Source: CAZVFX01 sp964626565
GTDB lineage: Bacteria > Myxococcota_A > UBA9042 > CAIXZC01
Reading direction: 5' to 3'
NCBI GenBank assembly: GCA_964626565.1
Contig: CAZVFX010000133.1
Span: 1 to 19,413, forward strand
Length of the DNA: 19,413 nt
Part shown: positions 1-7,986 of the stretch, piece after piece
Numbering within the stretch: the first letter of the stretch is position 1
Layout: each line of letters begins with the position of its first letter
Translations under genes and position numbers: made by a program
The notes under the pieces: generated by a model
The model's database searches: none
What the model was told of the DNA's origin: nothing
Seen by the model: only the letters and a program-made list of their open reading frames with translations

Positions 1-1
1 T

Positions 2-925
2 GTGTTTGTTCTCCTGACTTCGTTCGTCGCGGCCGGGCAACCGGCCCGCGCCTCCAGGGAAGGCTTCGGATCCTCTCCGGCGCCGACCTCTGTTTTGCGT
101 CCGGAAGGGAACCTTCCTTTCTTCAAGGGCAACAACCACCGCTACCCGCGGCGGTCAGTGCTCTCCAGAATCTGGCGCAGCGTCGTCGGGGCGCCGCTGA
201 ACGTTGTGTACTGGGACCGCCTGGACCTCACCTATGCCAGCCTCCTCGCCACCGGTACCGCGGGCCTCATGATGCCCACCGACCCTTCACCGGACGCTCG
301 CCTGCAGCATTGGCTTGATAAGCGCCGCACTCCCGCCCTTGACCGCGCATTTCCGCCCATAACCACCCTGAAACTCGCGCTTCCGTCCCTGGCCTTCGTA
401 GGCGTTATCGCCGGGTTTGGAAAGCTGGCCGATGAGCCCCGGATTCATGAGTACGGGTCCCTTATGTTCGAGGCAGTGGCCACAGCCCAGATTTTGCATC
501 TGGGCGGCAAACTTATGATCGGCCGGGAGAGCCCCTACCAGGGCAGTGGAAACGGCAGTGTTCACGGCCCCGCCGACAGTGTCGGCCTGCTTCCTTCCGG
601 CACTCCGTCGGGTCACGCGGCTACGGTGTGCAGCATGGCGGGCGTAACCGCGGCGTATTTTGATGACCCGGCGGCCAACGTTGCGAGCCTGGCGGCCTGC
701 GGATATATGGGGGCTAGCCTGCTACACAATCGACAGCATTTCATCTCAGATGTGCTTCTGGGAGGAGCCATGGGCTACTTTGTGGGCAGGTGGGTGGTGG
801 ACCATCGCTCCAGCAAGACCCGCTACGGAAAGCGGCCGGAACGAGAGGATGACCAGGTTTTCGGATTTCTGCCGGTGCCCATGGAGCCCGGCGGAGTAGG
901 CGCCATGTTGTTCTGGACACTCTAA
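2..925 (+). CDS. PAP2-family (phosphatidic acid phosphatase-like) membrane phosphatase, probably 5'-truncated by the window edge
   Basis: Likely an envelope phosphatase acting on lipid phosphates or diphosphates. Seen: a lysine motif at about residues 170-178 (K, six residues, SP), PSGH at 202-205, and H246 followed by D250, which match the three PAP2 motifs in order and spacing. The expected catalytic His205, His246 and Asp250 are present. Two family arginines are not: the RP of motif 1 reads SP (Ser177), and the SR of motif 3 reads SL (Leu240). Hydrophobic stretches near 78-92, 125-140 and 250-263 suggest membrane segments. The first visible codon is a GTG at base 2. The first 17 residues look like the hydrophobic core and Ala-x-Ala end of a signal peptide, so the true start probably lies upstream of the window. 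The C-terminus is complete. Family call is firm; substrate is unknown. Confidence 0.8.
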   Translation: MFVLLTSFVAAGQPARASREGFGSSPAPTSVLRPEGNLPFFKGNNHRYPRRSVLSRIWRSVVGAPLNVVYWDRLDLTYASLLATGTAGLMMPTDPSPDARLQHWLDKRRTPALDRAFPPITTLKLALPSLAFVGVIAGFGKLADEPRIHEYGSLMFEAVATAQILHLGGKLMIGRESPYQGSGNGSVHGPADSVGLLPSGTPSGHAATVCSMAGVTAAYFDDPAANVASLAACGYMGASLLHNRQHFISDVLLGGAMGYFVGRWVVDHRSSKTRYGKRPEREDDQVFGFLPVPMEPGGVGAMLFWTL

Positions 926-939
926 ACCCTGTACACGCG

Positions 940-969
940 CTGGCATTGGGGCCTTCTTCGGGTTATATT
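940..969 (+). promoter_or_regulatory. Possible sigma70-type promoter for the thioredoxin-like lipoprotein gene
   Basis: CTGGCA (940-945) and TATATT (964-969) are separated by 18 bp and lie about 40 bp upstream of the start at 1010. The -10 box matches consensus at five of six positions and the -35 box at four. This is by eye only and modest in strength. Confidence 0.3.
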
Positions 970-1009
970 GGTACGCAGTGAAGGGTGTGGAACCTGAAAG
1001 AGGTGGGAG

Positions 1010-1684
1010 ATGAGAGCCTTGGCGATTGCTTTTTCGTTGTTGCTGGTTTCCGTCGGCTGCGGAGGGGATGACGGCGGCGAAGAGTCTGAGCCGGAAGTAG
1101 TTGAGAAGAAGGACACCGGCGGTGGTGGGACCCCCAGCATCGAATGCTCCAAGACCTTCTCTTGCGACTTTGGCGAAGTGTGCATTGAGCACGTCTGCCA
1201 GATTCCCGACGGCTATAGCCCCGCTGATGTCGCGTACGATTTTGCAAAAGAGGACAAATGCCAGGCCTCGGAGACCTACGGCCAGGAGGTTGCCCTGTCG
1301 GACTACCACGGCTCAGTGGTCATACTCTATTTCGCGATCACTCCGTGCGACGCATGTGAAGCCGACTCCCAAGTCTACGAAGGGGTGGTGGACAAGATGG
1401 AGTTCAAGGGGTTCGTGGGCATGGTCAAGATGATCTCGGTGCTGCTGCCCAACACCTCTTCTCAGCTCCCCTCCTTCGAAGGGAATCTGAAGACCCCCGT
1501 GGTGTTGGATGATACCGAAACCGGTATTGCAGACCACTACGGCGCCGGCAAGGACACGGTGGTGCTAATCAGCAAGGGTGGCTATGTGGCCCAGACCTGG
1601 CCCAAGCTGGAGGTCCGGGGCGGCGGCACGGACGAGGCAGTGTTGAAAGACAAGATTATTGAGCTGATAGAAGCTGACTACTAA
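1010..1684 (+). CDS. Thioredoxin-fold (redoxin/TlpA-like) lipoprotein with a CDAC motif
   Basis: Probable periplasm-facing lipoprotein. Seen: a signal peptide ending in a lipobox (LVSVGC) with the lipidated cysteine at residue 17, followed by an acidic Gly-rich tether. A small Cys cluster follows (C46, C52, C58, C63), then a redoxin-like domain from about residue 85. Its strand-turn VVILYFAITPCDAC holds a CxxC pair (C113/C116) where thioredoxins have their active site. The later loop that usually carries the cis-proline before a Thr reads GAGKDTVVLI, so that proline appears to be missing. This could mean altered redox chemistry or a purely structural role. The start is supported by a purine-rich GAGGTGGGAG just upstream. 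It faces a small membrane protein gene tail to tail. The thioredoxin-fold call is good; electron-transfer function is unproven. Confidence 0.75.
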   Translation: MRALAIAFSLLLVSVGCGGDDGGEESEPEVVEKKDTGGGGTPSIECSKTFSCDFGEVCIEHVCQIPDGYSPADVAYDFAKEDKCQASETYGQEVALSDYHGSVVILYFAITPCDACEADSQVYEGVVDKMEFKGFVGMVKMISVLLPNTSSQLPSFEGNLKTPVVLDDTETGIADHYGAGKDTVVLISKGGYVAQTWPKLEVRGGGTDEAVLKDKIIELIEADY

Positions 1685-1692
1685 GGCGGCTG

Positions 1693-1713
1693 TCAGCTAT
1701 CAGCGGTCAGCTA
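1693..1713. repeat. Short heptamer tandem repeat (TCAGCNN x3) at a convergent gene junction
   Basis: Three back-to-back units TCAGCTA, TCAGCGG, TCAGCTA start 9 bp after the stop of the lipoprotein gene and run into the last codons of the opposite-strand membrane protein. GTCAGCT here (1692-1698) can also pair with AGCTGAC at 1672-1678, so a transcript hairpin is possible, but no clean U-tract follows it directly. A second heptamer array of different sequence lies at 13667-13701 in the same kind of location. Confidence 0.65.
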
Positions 1714-2099
1714 GCGGTTCCTTTCTTTTTGTCCAGAATCCACAGCACGATCAGTTTGGCGGGCACGCCGACCGTTGCGTATACGGCGAGCATCATCAGG
1801 AAGAACAGGAAGACGATGCCTGCCAGCAGGGCGGCCCAGGCCAGCATACCTGACAGCAGGGTGAGGCTCATCCCCGCGACCGCGTCGATACGGAATAGCT
1901 GTGCGAGCACCTGACCGGAAAGGTATGTGTATGCCAGGGCGGCCAGAAAGAGCACAGGGCCCAGGCTCAAGTGCCCGGTAGAGAATCGCTGCCCCCAATG
2001 CTGGCACACAAGGGCGGCGAACACTTCCAGCAGCAATCCGGAAAGAAAGACCGCTACCCACAGAAGTTGATTGTCCCATCCCGGCGGTTTGACCAGCAT
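1707..2099 (-). CDS. Small multi-pass membrane protein of unknown function
   Basis: I do not recognise a family. The 130-residue protein is very hydrophobic, with about four predicted membrane segments (roughly residues 10-32, 42-66, 74-100 and 103-122) and a lysine-rich C-terminus (LDKKKGTAS). I chose the ATG at 2099 because GAGGG sits seven bases before it. A GTG at 2135 would add 12 hydrophilic residues but has no visible ribosome binding site. It is monocistronic on this strand, divergent from the IgGFc-type gene and convergent with the thioredoxin-like lipoprotein gene. An inner-membrane location is inferred. Confidence 0.6.
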   Translation of the reverse strand: MLVKPPGWDNQLLWVAVFLSGLLLEVFAALVCQHWGQRFSTGHLSLGPVLFLAALAYTYLSGQVLAQLFRIDAVAGMSLTLLSGMLAWAALLAGIVFLFFLMMLAVYATVGVPAKLIVLWILDKKKGTAS

Positions 2100-2181
2100 T
2101 CCTGCACCCTCTGGTTCACCCCTGCCGTATACCACAGCCCGAGCGCGGAAGGAAAGCTCATTGTGGCCGGGGAGATTTCTG

Positions 2182-2210
2182 TGGAAACCGAATGAGGATA
2201 ACTGTAGAAT
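2182..2210 (+). promoter_or_regulatory. Possible sigma70-type promoter for the IgGFc-type lipoprotein and larBC genes
   Basis: TGGAAA (2182-2187) and TAGAAT (2205-2210) are spaced by exactly 17 bp and end about 28 bp before the chosen start at 2239. -10 matches five of six consensus positions, -35 four of six. Position in the divergent intergenic gap supports it. Confidence 0.4.
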
Positions 2211-2238
2211 ACGTTGGGCTTACGTGCGGAGGTGGTTA

Positions 2239-4413
2239 ATGATCCGGGGTTTTTGCTTCGCTTCTGTTCTCTTCTTTGCGGTCTCCGCGTGTAGCGGTGG
2301 CGGCCCTGCGCCGAACCTGGTGATGGTGGGCAATTCGTGCGAAGAGGGTGAACTGGATCTGGTCAAGTGCGGGCAGGCTGTGGGCGGCACCCCGGCGGTG
2401 ATACAGTGTTCTTCTGTAGCCGGAGGATACTACTGGTCGCTGGTTGAGCAGTGTGTCGGCGGTGAGTGCCAGAACTCTCAGTGTGTTGCCGGTGGAGACG
2501 GAGATTCCACCACCATCTTTCCGCCCCGGAAGGACGTTCTTGATGTTCCCGACACGTCCACCGGCGTTGAGTTGCCGCCGGTCGACGAGGATGAAAAAAG
2601 TCAGACAGACGGCGCGACTTTGTGTGAGCCCGGGCAGATTGCTTGCGAAGACGAGTACACTACCAAGGCGTGCAACTGGTTCGGCGATGGCTGGGACTAT
2701 GAAACGTGCCCCGAGGGTGAAGCGTGCGACCACGGCGTGTGCCTGGAAACCATATGCACCCCCGGTGATGTTGAGGGCCTTTGTCTGGGACCCACCTCCT
2801 ATTCCCAGTGCAACCCCGGCGGCACCGCCTGGGAGCCGGCCTATTGCACCGCACCGCTCACTTGTTTCGAGGGTGAGTGCGTGGGCTGGCAGTGCGAGCC
2901 GGGCAGCAAGATGTGCAAGGGAATGACTGCAATCCAGGAGTGCATTCTCGACCCCGCCGACCAGCAGTGGAAATGGCAGGTGGTGGAAACCTGTGAAGGT
3001 TCCATCTGCAACGACGGTTCATGCCAGAGCGCGTGCGAAGTGAATCTTAAGGAAAACACTTATCTTGGATGTGACTACTGGGCCGTGGACCTGGACAACG
3101 TGGAAGGCGGGGAATTCCAGCCGGTGGCTGTGGTGGTCAGCGTGCCCAGCGAGGAGGCCTCCGACGCAGAGATTACTTTCACCGACCGCTCCTCCAATCC
3201 GCCCAAGCAGTTGACGCCCGCAGAACTTGACGTTGAAGATATGCTGGTGCCCCCGGGCGGCCTCAAAGTCTTTATGCTCCCGACCGGAAAGGATGTTGAC
3301 GGTAGCGTGCACACGAGCAAGTCATTCCAGATCACCTCTACCGCACCGGTGACTGTGCACCAGTTCAATCCGCTTAACGGCTCCATGGTGTTTACCAACG
3401 ATGCATCTCTCCTGTTGCCGTCAAACAGCGGCGGGCAGGAGTACTATGTCATGGCCTGGCCCATGAGAACCCAGGAATACATGCTGCGCGGGTTTGCTGC
3501 GGTGGTGGCAACTCAGCCGGGAACGACCAAGACGGAGGTGTGGCCCACCTCACCCGTCCTGGGCGGCTCAAACGTGCCTGCAATGGCGCCCAATCCGCCC
3601 GCGCCCCACATCTTCTACATGGCGCAGGGAGACGTCCTGAACCTGGAAACCGACGGCACCCAGGGAAGCGACCTCACCGGCACCCGCATCGTCACCGACC
3701 GCAAAGTCACTGTGTTCGGGGGCCACGAGTGCGCCAACATCCCGTTGGGCACCGACTTCTGCGACCATGTGGAGCAGCAACTGTTCCCGGTTCAGGCGTG
3801 GGGGACCCACTACATCGGGGACGCGTTCAAGCCCCGCAATACCGCGCAAAAGGACACCTGGCGTATCCTGTCGGGAGCCGACAACGTGCAGGTCACCCTG
3901 AACCCCGCGGTGGCCGGCCCCTTCTCTCTCAACAAGGGACAATGGCAGGAGTTCCATACCGGCACCAGCTTTGATGTGAAGGCGTCGGGCCCCATCCTGC
4001 TGGGCCACTTCATGCAGGGCAGCAACTACTCGGGATTCGAGGCTTCGTGCGACAACAGCACCGGCATCGGCGACCCCGCCTTCACCTTGGGCATCCCGGT
4101 GGAACAGTACCTCGAAGAGTACATTGTGCTCACCCCGGCGGATGCGTACAAGCAGGACTTCATCAATATCATGTTCAAGATCGGCTCTGAAACCGCGGTC
4201 ACCGTTGACGGCGCCCCGCTGCCACAGTTGACCGCCGCTTCTCCCGCTGTTCCAGTGGGGAATACCCAATGGGCAGTGGCCCAGGTGGCGGTCGAGGACG
4301 GAGTCCACACCATCAAGTCGCCGGAGAATCCCATTGGGGTTACCGCCTACGGCTACGACTGTGACGTCAGCTATGCATACCCCGGCGGTCTGAGCCTCAA
4401 GACAATTCAGTAG
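2239..4413 (+). CDS. Cys-rich lipoprotein with an IgGFc-binding-type domain
   Basis: Large predicted surface or periplasmic lipoprotein of 724 residues. Seen: signal peptide with lipobox VSAC and lipidated Cys18. Four Cys-rich repeats of about 40-50 residues follow (about 34-82, 129-168, 173-214 and 219-262), each broadly of the form CxxG...C...C...W...C...C..G.C. An acidic Pro-rich spacer lies between repeats 1 and 2. From about 275 to the C-terminus the sequence matches the IgGFc_binding family in pattern: LPSNSGG..YYV, TVFGGHECANIP near the middle, then EQLFPV.AWGTHYI-type strands and a late GYD element. That family is common in secreted proteins of Myxococcota and animals and is presumed adhesive; binding to IgG itself should not be inferred. 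The start at 2239 follows GGAGGTGG; an in-frame ATG at 2071 would bury the signal peptide. larB starts 6 bp downstream. Confidence 0.8.
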   Translation: MIRGFCFASVLFFAVSACSGGGPAPNLVMVGNSCEEGELDLVKCGQAVGGTPAVIQCSSVAGGYYWSLVEQCVGGECQNSQCVAGGDGDSTTIFPPRKDVLDVPDTSTGVELPPVDEDEKSQTDGATLCEPGQIACEDEYTTKACNWFGDGWDYETCPEGEACDHGVCLETICTPGDVEGLCLGPTSYSQCNPGGTAWEPAYCTAPLTCFEGECVGWQCEPGSKMCKGMTAIQECILDPADQQWKWQVVETCEGSICNDGSCQSACEVNLKENTYLGCDYWAVDLDNVEGGEFQPVAVVVSVPSEEASDAEITFTDRSSNPPKQLTPAELDVEDMLVPPGGLKVFMLPTGKDVDGSVHTSKSFQITSTAPVTVHQFNPLNGSMVFTNDASLLLPSNSGGQEYYVMAWPMRTQEYMLRGFAAVVATQPGTTKTEVWPTSPVLGGSNVPAMAPNPPAPHIFYMAQGDVLNLETDGTQGSDLTGTRIVTDRKVTVFGGHECANIPLGTDFCDHVEQQLFPVQAWGTHYIGDAFKPRNTAQKDTWRILSGADNVQVTLNPAVAGPFSLNKGQWQEFHTGTSFDVKASGPILLGHFMQGSNYSGFEASCDNSTGIGDPAFTLGIPVEQYLEEYIVLTPADAYKQDFINIMFKIGSETAVTVDGAPLPQLTAASPAVPVGNTQWAVAQVAVEDGVHTIKSPENPIGVTAYGYDCDVSYAYPGGLSLKTIQ

Positions 4414-4419
4414 GCACAA

Positions 4420-5223
4420 ATGGAAAAAGAGACCCTGAAGCAACTCCTTCACAGCCTGAAGGCCGGGGAGACCTCGGTGGATGAAGTGACGGAGAAACTG
4501 GCCGCTTTGCCTTTCCGTCTCATGGAAGATGCTGCAGTGGACACCCATCGAGCTTTGCGCATGGGGTTCCCCGAAGTGGTGTTCGGGCAGGGCAAGACCG
4601 TGGACCAGATGGTTCGCATTGTCGGCGCGCTGGATGACGCCGGCAGCCCGGTGCTCGTGACCCGGGTGGACGCGGACCAGGCTGCCGCAGTAGTCGGCGC
4701 GTTCGGCGAGCCGAGAGTGAACTACGACCCTGTTGCCCGTTCTCTGCTGGTGGCTGATAAGCAGCCGGCAGTGCGGGGCGTCGGCACCGTGGCTGTCATT
4801 GCCGCGGGCACTTCTGATCTGCCCGTTGCCAGGGAGGCCGTGTTCACTGCTCGCGCACTGGGGAACAGGGTCGACGAGATCTTCGATGTTGGGGTGGCGG
4901 GTGTGCACCGGTTGCTGGCCTTTCAGGAGCAGATCAGAGGAGCCAACGTACTCATTGTGGTGGCCGGCATGGAAGGCGCCCTTCCCTCTGTGGTCGGTGG
5001 TTTGGTTCGTCGCCCCGTGATCGCGGTGCCCACGTCTGTTGGATATGGCGCCAGTTTCAACGGCATCGCGGCGTTGCTGGGCATGCTCAATTCCTGTTCC
5101 CCCGGCGTTACCGTGGTCAATATCGACAACGGCTTCGGGGCCGCGTACGCGGCCGCGATGATCAATTGTGCTGCCGACACAGATCCAAAGCCCCCCTCCC
5201 ATCCGGAGTGTTCCGCGGAATGA
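4420..5223 (+). CDS. larB: LarB, pyridinium-3,5-biscarboxylic acid mononucleotide synthase (nickel-pincer cofactor synthesis)
   Basis: LarB carboxylates and hydrolyses nicotinic acid adenine dinucleotide, the first step to the nickel-pincer nucleotide cofactor. Seen in the 267-residue protein: the LarB signature FPEVVFGQGKT at 50-60 preceded by DTHRALR, and a PurE-like C-terminal domain with PTSVGYGASFNG. The conserved stretch around LNSCSPG places Cys226 where family members have the cysteine that binds the substrate, followed by NIDNGFGAA. Length matches the family. The start lies 6 bp after the upstream stop with no clear Shine-Dalgarno sequence, which suggests translational coupling. The stop overlaps the larC start (ATGA), so the two are co-translated. 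Confidence 0.93.
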   Translation: MEKETLKQLLHSLKAGETSVDEVTEKLAALPFRLMEDAAVDTHRALRMGFPEVVFGQGKTVDQMVRIVGALDDAGSPVLVTRVDADQAAAVVGAFGEPRVNYDPVARSLLVADKQPAVRGVGTVAVIAAGTSDLPVAREAVFTARALGNRVDEIFDVGVAGVHRLLAFQEQIRGANVLIVVAGMEGALPSVVGGLVRRPVIAVPTSVGYGASFNGIAALLGMLNSCSPGVTVVNIDNGFGAAYAAAMINCAADTDPKPPSHPECSAE

Positions 5224-6386
5224 AGCTTCTGTATCTAGACCTGTCTTCCGGAATCTCCGGCGATATGACCCTGGGCGCTCTCGTAGACCTGGGCGTGCCG
5301 GTAGAACTACTGGAAGCAACGGTGTGGAAGGTGGTTCCCAAACAGGTTTCCATTTCCACAAAGAGGGTCTCGGTTCATGGCATCAGCGCCTTGCGACTGA
5401 GCGTTTCACTGGCTGAGGGCGCCCGTCCCCAACCTCGGAATTATCAGGCCATTGTAACCTTAATAGAGGAGGCGGGGTTGGAAGCGGAAGTGAAGACCCT
5501 GTCGTTGGCGATATTTGAGGCCCTCGCAGTGGCGGAAGCCAAGATTCACGGCACCACCGTGAACGACGTTCACTTCCACGAAGTCGGGGCGTGGGACTCC
5601 ATTGCAGACGTAGTCGGCGTGGCCGCAGGGCTGCATCATCTGGGGGTAGGGCGGGTTGAGTCGTCCCCGGTTCCCCTGGGGACCGGTTTTGTGGAGACCA
5701 GACACGGCACCATGCCGGTGCCGGCCCCTGCGACTTTGGAGATCCTGCGGGACCTACCGGTTCGTGGTACTGGAGTGGAGGCCGAACTTACCACTCCCAC
5801 CGGGGCTGCGATTTTGAAGGCCGGGGCCTCCGGCTTTGGCCCCCTTCCTCGCATGACCGTGGACGCGGTGGGGTGGGGCGCCGGGCATCGTGAGTTGCCC
5901 GACCGGCCCAACCTGGTGCGGGCCGTGTTGGGTGTTGCCCGCGATGGCGACTCCGGCGAATGGCTGCTGGAAACCAACGTTGACGACTCCACTCCGGAAG
6001 TACTGGGGCACGTCCAGGGCCTGCTTCTGGACCGGGGGGCGCTGGACGTCTGGATGACCCCGATTTACATGAAGAAGAACCGCCCTGGAGTGCAACTCTC
6101 CGTGTTGTGCAGGGAAGGGGATAAGGAGGCGCTGAAGCGGCTGATCTTTGTGGAGACAAGCGCCATCGGGTTGCGGGAGCGCACCGTCAGTCGGACGCGG
6201 CTGTCCCGCCGCATAGAGACTGTGCCAACGTCCTTGGGAGAGGTAAGGGTGAAAACAGCCCGGCTGGACGGCGAATTGGTCAATGTCGCTCCGGAATTCG
6301 AAGATGTCAGGAAGCTCGCGGCCGCGGCCGGCATGCCCGTAAAATCAGCCTTGAACCGTATCTTGATCGAGCTGAATGAAGGCTAG
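5220..6386 (+). CDS. larC: LarC, nickel insertion protein (pyridinium-3,5-bisthiocarboxylic acid mononucleotide nickel chelatase)
   Basis: LarC inserts nickel into the sulfurised pyridinium nucleotide in a CTP-dependent reaction. Seen in 388 residues: N-terminal LDLSSGISGDMTLGALVDLG, then HFHEVGAWDSIAD at 118-130, TPTGAAIL, and the C-terminal LarC2 part starting near ETNVDDSTPE (about 258) with MKKNRPGVQL. It is a single uninterrupted frame, unlike Lactiplantibacillus plantarum where larC is read by programmed frameshift. I chose the ATG at 5220, which overlaps the larB stop and gives the family N-terminus; the in-frame upstream extension is not conserved-looking. Its 3' end overlaps the convergent DUF1284 gene by 4 bp. 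LarE (the sulfur donor) and LarA are absent from the window. Confidence 0.93.
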   Translation: MKLLYLDLSSGISGDMTLGALVDLGVPVELLEATVWKVVPKQVSISTKRVSVHGISALRLSVSLAEGARPQPRNYQAIVTLIEEAGLEAEVKTLSLAIFEALAVAEAKIHGTTVNDVHFHEVGAWDSIADVVGVAAGLHHLGVGRVESSPVPLGTGFVETRHGTMPVPAPATLEILRDLPVRGTGVEAELTTPTGAAILKAGASGFGPLPRMTVDAVGWGAGHRELPDRPNLVRAVLGVARDGDSGEWLLETNVDDSTPEVLGHVQGLLLDRGALDVWMTPIYMKKNRPGVQLSVLCREGDKEALKRLIFVETSAIGLRERTVSRTRLSRRIETVPTSLGEVRVKTARLDGELVNVAPEFEDVRKLAAAAGMPVKSALNRILIELNEG

Positions 6387-6793
6387 CGCTCGAGCCTCGC
6401 AAGTTCATCAATAATCAGTGATTGGCAGTCGAGTTTCTCGAACCACGAACAAACAGAACAAAGAGCGTTCAGATCATCCCGGCCCAAGGCTCGAAGGCGT
6501 TGGTGAACCTCCCCCGCCGAGTAGCTGCCCGGCTTCAGCTTGAGCGCGTCGAGAACCTGCCGGTCGAGAGCGGCTACATCTGCCTCGGGGCCGTCCACCT
6601 CAGAGCGGCAGCCGGCCGCAGCCAGGTGCGGGCATGCGCGGCATGCGTCGTCGGGAGAAGCCAGTACTTCCAGCGGAGTTCGTGGATTCTGATAAGCCTC
6701 AACCATGCGCAAAAACTGCACCTCAAATTCATCGGAATAGCCCTCGCCGGAATACGCGAGCAAGCAGAGCAGGTGGTGGCCGCGGACTTTCAT
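6383..6793 (-). CDS. DUF1284 family protein
   Basis: 136-residue protein matching DUF1284 by its N-terminal pattern (RGHHLLCLLAYSGEGYS, then SPDDACRACPH). Function is unknown. The seven cysteines (10, 51, 54, 62, 112, 115 and 123) include two CxxC pairs and with HH at 6-7 suggest metal or iron-sulfur binding, which is inference. It begins 21 bp after the stop of the outer-membrane protein gene on the same strand, so the two may be co-transcribed. The ribosome binding site is weak (GCGAG). Its 3' end overlaps larC tail to tail. Confidence 0.8.
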   Translation of the reverse strand: MKVRGHHLLCLLAYSGEGYSDEFEVQFLRMVEAYQNPRTPLEVLASPDDACRACPHLAAAGCRSEVDGPEADVAALDRQVLDALKLKPGSYSAGEVHQRLRALGRDDLNALCSVCSWFEKLDCQSLIIDELARLER

Positions 6794-6814
6794 GATGGTG
6801 AACTCGCTGACGCC

Positions 6815-7747
6815 CTACATGGCGCCGCCGGGGAAGGGGTTGTAGAGTTGCAGATTTACGACCACAACCATGTCCGATGAGTCGTCCAGGTTGTGCTGGT
6901 AGCCGAATTCCAGGCCGACGTTGGACGCGGCAATGATGGTCACCCCGGCCGCGATGCGCGTGTTCTCCACCATGGCATCGTAGTTCGCTCCGCCCCGCAC
7001 AAAGATGTCGTGTACGGGCATATACTGCAGCGCACCGATGTAGCGGACCTGAGTTTCTTCCTTGGCTTCCTCTCCAGGTACCGGTGCGAACATTACGTCG
7101 AAGTTGGCCGAGACGTCGAAACCCACCATGAACGGGCCCGACCAGTAGGACACTCCCCCGCCGATTCCGCGGGGGAATTCAGCGTCGCCATCCCGGTACA
7201 GGTTGTATCCGGCGAAACCTGCCATGAACTGGTTGCCGATGTTCAGCACGAGGCCCGCATCGCCGGTCCAGATGTCGGCCTCGGAGCCCTGAATATTGAT
7301 GAGCCGGTGTCCACCAAATCCCACGTGCAGTTCCGTGCTCTGCATTTTGGCTGTATACGACATGGAAAGATGAGCGTTGTAAGAGTCGTCCAGCTTGTTA
7401 CCCGCGGCATCGTTGCCGCTGTAGGGCACGTAGTCGAATGCGAAGCCCATGGCCAGGTTGAAGATGTTGGGGGTGGAGTCGATCCACTCTGCGCTCAAGA
7501 CGTGCGCTCCGTCCCCGGCCCCGGCATAGCCGTAGCCTGCCCCGAAGATATACTGGTGTACAGAACCCAGCGCAGCCGGGTTGAGAAAAAGTGCGTTGGC
7601 GCCGCTGGCAAACGACCGGCCGTTGCCAGCCATTCCGATAGTGCGGGCCGGGAGCATGTGGTCGTAGGCCGTGATCTGCGCCAATGCGTCTTGCGAGGCC
7701 AGCAACGCGGCAACAACAGTGACCAGTGAAACGAGTCTGAGCTTCAT
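6815..7747 (-). CDS. Outer-membrane beta-barrel protein (PorV/UPF0164/FadL-like pattern)
   Basis: 310-residue predicted outer-membrane protein. Seen: Sec signal peptide of about 23 residues ending ALA-Q, then ARTIGMAGNGRSFASGANALFLNPAALGS. This resembles the N-terminal signature shared by PorV-like and FadL-like barrels (GMGGA...N.A.LFxNPA). The rest alternates short amphipathic strands rich in Gly and aromatic residues, consistent with 12-14 barrel strands. The last residues (NPFPGGAM) do not end in the classical terminal Phe. The start is backed by GGAGGAG seven bases upstream. Function is unproven; transport or a structural envelope role is inferred from fold only. Confidence 0.7.
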   Translation of the reverse strand: MKLRLVSLVTVVAALLASQDALAQITAYDHMLPARTIGMAGNGRSFASGANALFLNPAALGSVHQYIFGAGYGYAGAGDGAHVLSAEWIDSTPNIFNLAMGFAFDYVPYSGNDAAGNKLDDSYNAHLSMSYTAKMQSTELHVGFGGHRLINIQGSEADIWTGDAGLVLNIGNQFMAGFAGYNLYRDGDAEFPRGIGGGVSYWSGPFMVGFDVSANFDVMFAPVPGEEAKEETQVRYIGALQYMPVHDIFVRGGANYDAMVENTRIAAGVTIIAASNVGLEFGYQHNLDDSSDMVVVVNLQLYNPFPGGAM

Positions 7748-7776
7748 GACGAGGCTCCTCCATCCTAGTTGTTTTC

Positions 7777-7805
7777 AGGGTAACTTCGCATCCCCCTATG
7801 GTCAA
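7777..7805 (-). promoter_or_regulatory. Possible promoter for the outer-membrane protein and DUF1284 genes
   Basis: On the minus strand TTGACC (7805-7800) and TACCCT (7782-7777) are spaced by 17 bp, about 30 bp upstream of the start at 7747. The -35 matches five of six consensus bases, but the -10 only three, so this is tentative. Confidence 0.3.
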
Positions 7806-7986
7806 GAAACCCACCTCATCAGCAAACTATTTCCGCTGGTTCGGGAACCGCCCGACGCGCCGGGTGTCTACTATACTCGACCGGTAAGGCAACGGTCAGG
7901 CTGGACCGCCGGTTCGGCGGCCGCAAGACAACAAGACAATTACTACTCCACGAGGAATTCGTGAGGATACGAAGAGGGAGATTATC
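7806..7986. other. Remainder of the divergent intergenic region upstream of the AgmX/PglI-type gene
   Basis: No gene is visible in this part of the 239-bp gap between divergent genes. It holds TATACT at 7872-7877, a possible -10 box with no acceptable -35 at the right distance. A 6-bp perfect hairpin with a 3-nt loop (CCGCCG/CGGCGG, 7906-7920) is not followed by a T-tract. A strong GAGGGAG ribosome binding site sits at 7974-7980. Confidence 0.4.

Noticed and set aside
1672..1730. Intrinsic terminator after the thioredoxin-like lipoprotein gene
   Set aside because: AGCTGAC/GTCAGCT can pair, but the T-rich stretch (1722-1730) is over 20 bases beyond the stem, and it codes for the C-terminal lysines of the opposite gene.
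3568..5361. Long open frame (597 codons) on the minus strand across the IgGFc-type gene, larB and the start of larC
   Set aside because: It lies wholly antisense to three well-supported genes, shows no family motif, is rich in His/Arg/Gly as expected from a GC-rich antisense frame, and has no ribosome binding site I can defend.
6893..7729. Open frame (278 codons) on the plus strand opposite the outer-membrane protein gene
   Set aside because: The minus-strand gene has a signal peptide, barrel pattern and good ribosome binding site; this frame is its compositional mirror and has no recognisable motif.
7906..7920. Perfect CCGCCG/CGGCGG hairpin as a terminator or riboswitch
   Set aside because: The stem is only six pairs with a three-base loop, no T-run follows, and such short GC stems are common by chance in this composition.
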